Below, in pieces: positions 59,524 through 64,000 of a stretch of 64,000 bases of DNA. A program made the translations under genes and the position numbers. The notes under the pieces were generated by a model. That model was not told the origin of the DNA, made no database searches, and saw only the letters and a program-made list of their open reading frames with translations. The first letter of the stretch is position 1. Each line of letters opens with the position of its first letter. The stretch is from assembly GCF_042138895.1 (NCBI RefSeq), contig NZ_JBHIKW010000001.1:124001-188000 (forward strand). The letters run 5' to 3'. This DNA is from Cedecea selenatireducens. Its GTDB lineage: Bacteria; Pseudomonadota; Gammaproteobacteria; Enterobacterales; Enterobacteriaceae.

Positions 59524-61731
59524 ATGATGACCTCAATACTTCCGGACAAAAAAATGATAAAGGCTTTTACCGTAAAGCGCTCCGCTTTACTCTGCGCGCT
59601 TGCTCTCATCGCCCCTTTTTCTTCATCGGCTGAAGACACGCTGGTTGTCACCGCCAAACCTGCCGATACCGCAACCTCTCCAACGATGGGTTACACCGCC
59701 ACCACAACCCGCGGTGCAACCAAAACCGACGAGCCGCTGATAACCACCGGGCAAAGCATTTCCGTGGTGACTCGCCAGCAAATGGAAGACCAGGGCGCGC
59801 AGACCATTAACAGCGCGCTGAACTACACGCCCGGCGTCTTTACCGGTTTTGCCGGCGGCGCAACTCGCTACGACACCGTTGCGCTACGCGGTTTCCACGG
59901 TGGTGACGTAAATAACATTTTCCTTGATGGTCTGCGCCTGATGAGCGACGCGGGCAGCTTTAACGTCGTGCAGGTCGATCCGTGGTTCCTGGAACGCCTT
60001 GATGTCATTAAAGGCCCCTCTTCCGCACTTTACGGCCAGACCGTACCGGGCGGCCTGGTGATGGAAACCTCGAAACGCCCGCAGTTTGTTGAAGAAGGCC
60101 ACGTGCGGGCGATGTACGGCAATCACAATACCAACGGCACGGCGTTTGATTACACCAACGCGATTAACGACCAGTGGGCCTTCCGCATCACCGGCCTGAC
60201 CAAAAATAGCGATACGCAGTATGAAAACACGCGCGACGAGCGCTACGCCATTTCGCCTTCTCTGCTGTGGCAACCTGACGACGCTACGTCTCTGGTGCTG
60301 AGAGCTTACCTGGAAAAAGATCCGTCCGGCGGCTTCCACGGTTCCGTTCCGGGCGACGGCAGCCTCTATACCACAACGGGACGCAAGCTGGATACCGGGT
60401 TCTCTGATGTGCAACCGGGCGATGACGCCTTCAAGCGCCACCAGCAGATCTACAGCTACGAGTTTGCTCACGCCTTCGACGATGTCTGGTCGTTCCGCTC
60501 GAACGCCAGCTATACCCACTCTAACGTGGCGCTACGCCAGGCCTATCAGATTGGCTGGGCGGACACCGCTCACAATGAACTTTCGCGCTATTACAGCAGC
60601 GAAAACTCCTCGCTGGACGCCTGGGCCATCGACAATCAGCTGGAAGCCGACTTCGCGACCGGCGAACTGCAGCATAAAGTGGTGCTTGGCGGTGAATATC
60701 ACCGGTTCACCAACGACCTGACGGACGGGACTGGCTACACCACCAAACTGAACCCGTGGACCGGCGTGTCCGGCGGCATTGGCGGTTACTATTATTACGA
60801 TCCACGTGACCCAAGCTACGCGACGATCAATCAGGGACTGCTGGTCAAAGCCGGCCGCCGCCAGTACGAGCAAACCGGGGCGTACCTGCAGGATGAAATG
60901 AAGTGGGACCGCTGGCATATGACGCTGTCTGGCCGCTACGATCATCTGGTCACCAAAAGTCACCTGGTGGCGACGGCGATCGATAGCGACGTGACGGACA
61001 ACCGCAACGACAACCACTTTAGCGGCCGCGCTTCCCTGCTGTACGCTTTTGATAACGGTATTTCTCCGTATGTGAGCTACAGCCAGGCCGTTACGCCGCA
61101 GGTGCTTTCCGATGCCGAAGGCAAGCTGCTGAAACCTACGACCGCCGAACAGTACGAAGCCGGGGTTAAATACCAGCCGGCTGGCACCAGCGATCTGTAC
61201 AGCGCCGCCGTTTACGATCTGACCCAGAAAGACGTGGGCAACCGTAACGTTCAGGGCGGATATTTTGAACCCGCGGGCAAAGTACATTCGCAGGGGCTGG
61301 AGCTGGAAGCACGTACTCAGCTAACGCCACGCCTGTCGACAATCGCCAGCTATACGCTCAACCGCGTACGCTACAAAGACGCCATTGATGGCAACGACGG
61401 CAACACGCCATACGTCACGCCAAATCAGATGGCTAGCCTGTGGAGCACGTTCAAAGCCGATTACGGTATCAGCCTGGGCGCGGGGATTCGCTACATCGGC
61501 AAACAGTGGGCCGACAACGAAAATACCCTGCGGGTCCCTTCTGCAACGCTGCTGGATGCCATGGTTCGGGCAGATATGGGGGCATGGACACCGTCGCTGA
61601 AAGGCGCGTTTGTACAGCTTAATGCGACCAACCTGACGGGCCGTGACTATGTGGCGGGCTGCTACGGGACGGGCTATTGCTATTGGGGTGCGGAACGTTC
61701 GGTTATTGCGACCGTGGGTTATGATTTCTAA
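59524..61731 (+). CDS. TonB-dependent ferric hydroxamate siderophore receptor (FoxA/FhuA-like)
   Basis: 735-residue outer-membrane receptor. The TonB box DTLVVTA follows the signal peptide, then the plug (about 65-170, with the strings GVFTGFAGG and LRGFHGGDVNNIFLDG) and a 22-strand beta-barrel ending in a terminal aromatic residue (VGYDF). The pattern fits ferrioxamine or ferrichrome receptors; I favour FoxA-like but cannot separate it from other hydroxamate receptors. An internal start at 59554 (MIKAFTVKRSALLC) gives a more typical signal peptide. Single gene with Fur box upstream. Confidence 0.85.
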   Translation: MMTSILPDKKMIKAFTVKRSALLCALALIAPFSSSAEDTLVVTAKPADTATSPTMGYTATTTRGATKTDEPLITTGQSISVVTRQQMEDQGAQTINSALNYTPGVFTGFAGGATRYDTVALRGFHGGDVNNIFLDGLRLMSDAGSFNVVQVDPWFLERLDVIKGPSSALYGQTVPGGLVMETSKRPQFVEEGHVRAMYGNHNTNGTAFDYTNAINDQWAFRITGLTKNSDTQYENTRDERYAISPSLLWQPDDATSLVLRAYLEKDPSGGFHGSVPGDGSLYTTTGRKLDTGFSDVQPGDDAFKRHQQIYSYEFAHAFDDVWSFRSNASYTHSNVALRQAYQIGWADTAHNELSRYYSSENSSLDAWAIDNQLEADFATGELQHKVVLGGEYHRFTNDLTDGTGYTTKLNPWTGVSGGIGGYYYYDPRDPSYATINQGLLVKAGRRQYEQTGAYLQDEMKWDRWHMTLSGRYDHLVTKSHLVATAIDSDVTDNRNDNHFSGRASLLYAFDNGISPYVSYSQAVTPQVLSDAEGKLLKPTTAEQYEAGVKYQPAGTSDLYSAAVYDLTQKDVGNRNVQGGYFEPAGKVHSQGLELEARTQLTPRLSTIASYTLNRVRYKDAIDGNDGNTPYVTPNQMASLWSTFKADYGISLGAGIRYIGKQWADNENTLRVPSATLLDAMVRADMGAWTPSLKGAFVQLNATNLTGRDYVAGCYGTGYCYWGAERSVIATVGYDF

Positions 61732-61756
61732 TCTCGTCATAAAAAGCTAAACGTAA

Positions 61757-61783
61757 AAACGGCCCCGAAGGGCCGTTTTTTTG
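61757..61783. terminator. Terminator between convergent receptor and GlsB-like genes
   Basis: AACGGCCC-CGAA-GGGCCGTT followed by TTTTTT on the plus strand and TTTTTACG on the minus strand; works both ways. Confidence 0.88.
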
Positions 61784-61797
61784 TAATGAATGACTTT

Positions 61798-62049
61798 CTA
61801 CCGTCGTACCATCCTGAAAATAGCCAGCACAATAATGGCGCCAATCACCGCCACAAAGAAACTCGGCCAGTTAAAACCGGTTACCGGTCCGCCAAGGTGC
61901 AATGCCGTCGCTACCCAGCCGCCGACTACCGCGCCCACGATCCCCAGAATACAGGTGAGGATAATGCCGCCGCCGTCTTTGCCAGGCATAATAAACTTAG
62001 CAATCACTCCCGCGATGAGACCAAAAATAATCCAGGCCAGGATACCCAT
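61798..62049 (-). CDS. GlsB/YeaQ/YmgE family small membrane protein
   Basis: 83-residue hydrophobic protein with two or three membrane helices and glycine-rich turns (MGILAWIIFGLIAGVIAKFI and GIVGAVVGGW). The family is widespread and often stress induced. In E. coli ymgE lies in this same neighbourhood near treA and ycgR. Confidence 0.88.
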   Translation of the reverse strand: MGILAWIIFGLIAGVIAKFIMPGKDGGGIILTCILGIVGAVVGGWVATALHLGGPVTGFNWPSFFVAVIGAIIVLAIFRMVRR

Positions 62050-62216
62050 TTTAGAACGTCCTCTTCTACATTGTGAGCTTTAGCAGGCTCGCCTGGCGCT
62101 CTCTGCGCCCCTGCCAGCGGCCTACTGTCAAAAAGAGTATAGTTCGGTTGCAGAAAAATGTGATGAATCTCACCTGGTTATGTTCATTTTCAGGCAAAAA
62201 AATTCAAAAATTTGTA

Positions 62217-62243
62217 TTAAGTTTTGCCCGATTTTGCCGATAA
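62217..62243 (+). promoter_or_regulatory. Sigma-28 (FliA) promoter of ycgR
   Basis: TTAAGTTT, 11 bases, GCCGATAA matches the flagellar class 3 consensus TAAAGTTT-N11-GCCGATAA at 15 of 16 fixed positions. It lies 43 bp before the start codon. Confidence 0.85.
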
Positions 62244-62285
62244 GCTTCGATACCACAACCTGAAAACACAACAAGGACTTGAGCC

Positions 62286-63017
62286 TTGAGTCACTATAAC
62301 GAGCAGTTCCTGAAGCAGTCTCCTCTGGCAGTATTAGGTGTGCTACGCGACTTACACAAACAGCAGGTTCCCGTCAGGCTGGAATGGTCTAACGGGCAGT
62401 TCATCAGCAAGATTCTCGAGGTCTCAGCGGACCGCCTGGTGCTGGACTTTGGTAGCCAGTCGCAGGAAAACCTTTCCGTGCAAAAGGCCACCCACATTGA
62501 GTTCATCGCTGAAACGCAGGGGGCAAAAGTTGAATTTAGTTTGCCCGGCCTGAAGGCGACGGATTATCAAAATCTGCCGGCGTTCACTACGCCGCTGCCG
62601 CCGTCGCTGTGGTTCGTGCAGCGCCGGGAATACTTCCGCATTACCGCCCCAATGCAGCCGCAGTATTACTGTCGCACCGAACTGGCCGATGGCTCTGAGT
62701 TTGCCTTCCGGCTTTGCGACCTGTCGCTCGGCGGCATGGGCGCGTTGGTTGACGGCTCATTGCCCCCAGGCCTCGCACCCGGCCTGCGTTTTGGCCGCGT
62801 AGAGATGGATCTCGTGGAATGGGGTAAGTTTTACTTCGATATGCAGCTGGTGATGGTTTCGGAGCGCAAGGTGGTGGACAGCAAAAATGAAACCATTTCA
62901 ACGCCGCGCTTAAGCTTCCGTTTTTTAAACGTCAACCCGGCGGTAGAACGTGAACTGCAAAAGATTATTTTCTCGCTGGAGCGGTCGGCCCGGGAAAAGG
63001 CCAACCGCGTGAAGTAA
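62286..63017 (+). CDS. ycgR: Flagellar brake protein YcgR
   Basis: 243-residue c-di-GMP receptor with an N-terminal YcgR domain and a C-terminal PilZ domain. The PilZ signature is seen as QRREYFRITAP (about 111-121) and DLSLGGMGALVDG (about 145-157). With c-di-GMP bound it slows the flagellar motor. Starts with TTG; AAGGA is about 7 bases before it, and E. coli YcgR has a matching N-terminus (MSHY). A sigma-28 promoter precedes it, as expected for a flagellar regulon gene. It abuts emtA tail to tail with adjacent stops. Confidence 0.95.
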   Translation: MSHYNEQFLKQSPLAVLGVLRDLHKQQVPVRLEWSNGQFISKILEVSADRLVLDFGSQSQENLSVQKATHIEFIAETQGAKVEFSLPGLKATDYQNLPAFTTPLPPSLWFVQRREYFRITAPMQPQYYCRTELADGSEFAFRLCDLSLGGMGALVDGSLPPGLAPGLRFGRVEMDLVEWGKFYFDMQLVMVSERKVVDSKNETISTPRLSFRFLNVNPAVERELQKIIFSLERSAREKANRVK

Positions 63018-63629
63018 TTAAATAGCGTTCATGGCCCGCGTCACCTTGTACAGGTAGCGCGGTGCCTGCGGCGCAGGATGATTGGTGGCGATATGCTGAT
63101 AGAACTCGTCCGGGCTCAGGCGATTTATCTTGTCTATCGCATCCTGCCTGTCGGAATCAAAGGTTCTTAATAGCGCCCCCGCCCCGTTCACGTAAGAGAC
63201 AATCAGCGCGTACTGCATCACCTGCGGGTCGTTGATCCCACGCAAAATTCCGTGTTCAAGAATACTCAGGTAGGCCGTGCCGATATCAATGTTGCGCGCA
63301 GGATCCCGCAGTTCACTGTTCGATGGCTGCCCGCTGAAGCCCTGATTGCGGTATACTTCTCTTCCCGCCGTAGAGGCCTTGATTTGCATCAGCCCGATGG
63401 CGTTCGAAGCGCTGACCAGCTGCGGATTGCCGCCGGACTCCACCGCGATAATCGCGGTTATCAATCTAGGGCTTACGCCCCATTGCTGCCCGGACTGCTC
63501 GGTGATGGGCATCCAGTTCAACGCCCGCTGGGTGGGAATAGTCGGATCCCACGGGGCCTGCTGCTGCGGTGAATGGCTGGAACAGCCGGCCAGAAACAGC
63601 ACCAGAACGATAAACCATCTTAATTTCAC
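63018..63629 (-). CDS. emtA: Membrane-bound endo-type lytic murein transglycosylase
   Basis: 203-residue lipoprotein (MltE). The signal peptide MKLRWFIVLVLFLAGC ends in lipobox LAGC (Cys16). SLT domain with catalytic Glu in IIAVESGGNP (about residue 65) and GLMQIKAS. It is an outer-membrane-anchored endo-lytic transglycosylase cleaving within glycan strands. Same ycgR-emtA-ldcA neighbourhood as E. coli. Confidence 0.94.
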   Translation of the reverse strand: MKLRWFIVLVLFLAGCSSHSPQQQAPWDPTIPTQRALNWMPITEQSGQQWGVSPRLITAIIAVESGGNPQLVSASNAIGLMQIKASTAGREVYRNQGFSGQPSNSELRDPARNIDIGTAYLSILEHGILRGINDPQVMQYALIVSYVNGAGALLRTFDSDRQDAIDKINRLSPDEFYQHIATNHPAPQAPRYLYKVTRAMNAI

Positions 63630-63723
63630 GCATCTATCCTTATTGATGTGCTCGCCATAACGGCGATGACAAGCGCTCTCGATAGCGGCATGATAACCAA
63701 TTCATATTCAGCAAGGAAATGCC

Positions 63724-64000
63724 ATGTCTCTGATTCATTTAATCGCCCCATCCGGTTACTGCATTAATCAGCAGGCCGCGGCCAGGGGCATCCGCCGGCT
63801 GGAAGAGAACGGGCATCAGGTGGTTAATCAGCAGGCGGTCACAAGGCGTTTTCAGCGTTTTGCGGGAACGGATAGCGAACGACTGGCGGAGATTAATCAA
63901 CTGGCAACGCTGCCGCCGGAAACCGATATCGTGCTCGCGGTGCGCGGCGGCTATGGCGCCAGCCGCCTACTGGAAAACATCGACTTCTCACGCCTGGGCG
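63724..64000 (+). CDS. ldcA: Murein tetrapeptide L,D-carboxypeptidase, start only
   Basis: First 92 codons of LdcA, a cytoplasmic enzyme removing the terminal D-alanine of recycled murein tetrapeptides. MSLIHLIAPSGYCI and VLAVRGGYGASRLL (around the nucleophile region) match the S66 peptidase family. AAGGA lies before the ATG. The gene runs past the window edge. Divergent from emtA, as in E. coli. Confidence 0.9.
   Translation, partial: MSLIHLIAPSGYCINQQAAARGIRRLEENGHQVVNQQAVTRRFQRFAGTDSERLAEINQLATLPPETDIVLAVRGGYGASRLLENIDFSRLG

Overview
The window looks like chromosome of an Enterobacterales species, probably Enterobacteriaceae. Its right end carries a familiar enteric backbone (treA, a YmgE/YeaQ-type gene, ycgR, emtA, ldcA) and mqo and can are present. 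Accessory and catabolic loci fill the rest. I cannot name the species from sequence alone. No tRNA, rRNA, CRISPR array, transposase or integrase was recognised.

Region 1 (1-10.4 kb): part of an Inv/Mxi-Spa (SPI-1-like) type III secretion system. Two divergent operons leave a ~400 bp AT-rich gap. Leftward runs an AraC-type activator, the secretin SctC, the gatekeeper SctW and the export gate SctV, which leaves the window. Rightward runs sctD, F, I, J, K, L, an OrgC-like gene and an IagB-like lytic transglycosylase. An attenuator-like hairpin sits between the needle and inner-rod genes.

Region 2 (10.6-21.1 kb): a ToxR/CadC-like membrane regulator, then a nine-gene chaperone-usher fimbrial operon in Pap/MR-P gene order (major subunit, PapH-like subunit, usher, chaperone, four minor pilins, tip adhesin), then an AT-rich coiled-coil protein that is a candidate type III effector.

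Region 3 (21.1-42.2 kb): histidine and urocanate catabolism by the five-step route (hutF, hutC, hutD, hutU, hutI, hutG). Five HutC-like palindromes lie at four promoter regions: an NCS1 permease, hutF/hutC, hutU, and an eight-gene leftward operon. That operon encodes a betaine-type ABC importer, a histidine ammonia-lyase homologue lacking the MIO-forming Ala-Ser-Gly, a class III CoA-transferase, a 3-hydroxyacyl-CoA dehydrogenase and an enoyl-CoA hydratase. I infer that it imports and breaks down a histidine betaine such as hercynine or ergothioneine and feeds urocanate, or a thio analogue, into or beside the Hut pathway. No canonical hutH is visible. Between the permease and hutF sits a homologue of the type III effector Cif, with the catalytic Cys-His-Gln triad at the spacing I recall for Cif.

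Region 4 (40.1-50 kb): a GlxA-type regulator with a GAPDH, a beta-lactamase-fold hydrolase, a ~230 bp highly palindromic element, mqo, an FMN reductase, an AraC regulator, and an MFS pump divergent from an XRE/MmyB regulator with a perfect inverted repeat between them.

Region 5 (50.3-57.4 kb): a six-gene cluster of unknown function built around a membrane-anchored protein kinase fold whose three catalytic residues are all replaced (a predicted pseudokinase), with SH3-like, exported, helical and coiled-coil partners. Region 6 (57.5-64 kb): treA, a Fur-box-preceded TonB receptor, ymgE-like gene, ycgR with a sigma-28 promoter, emtA and the start of ldcA.
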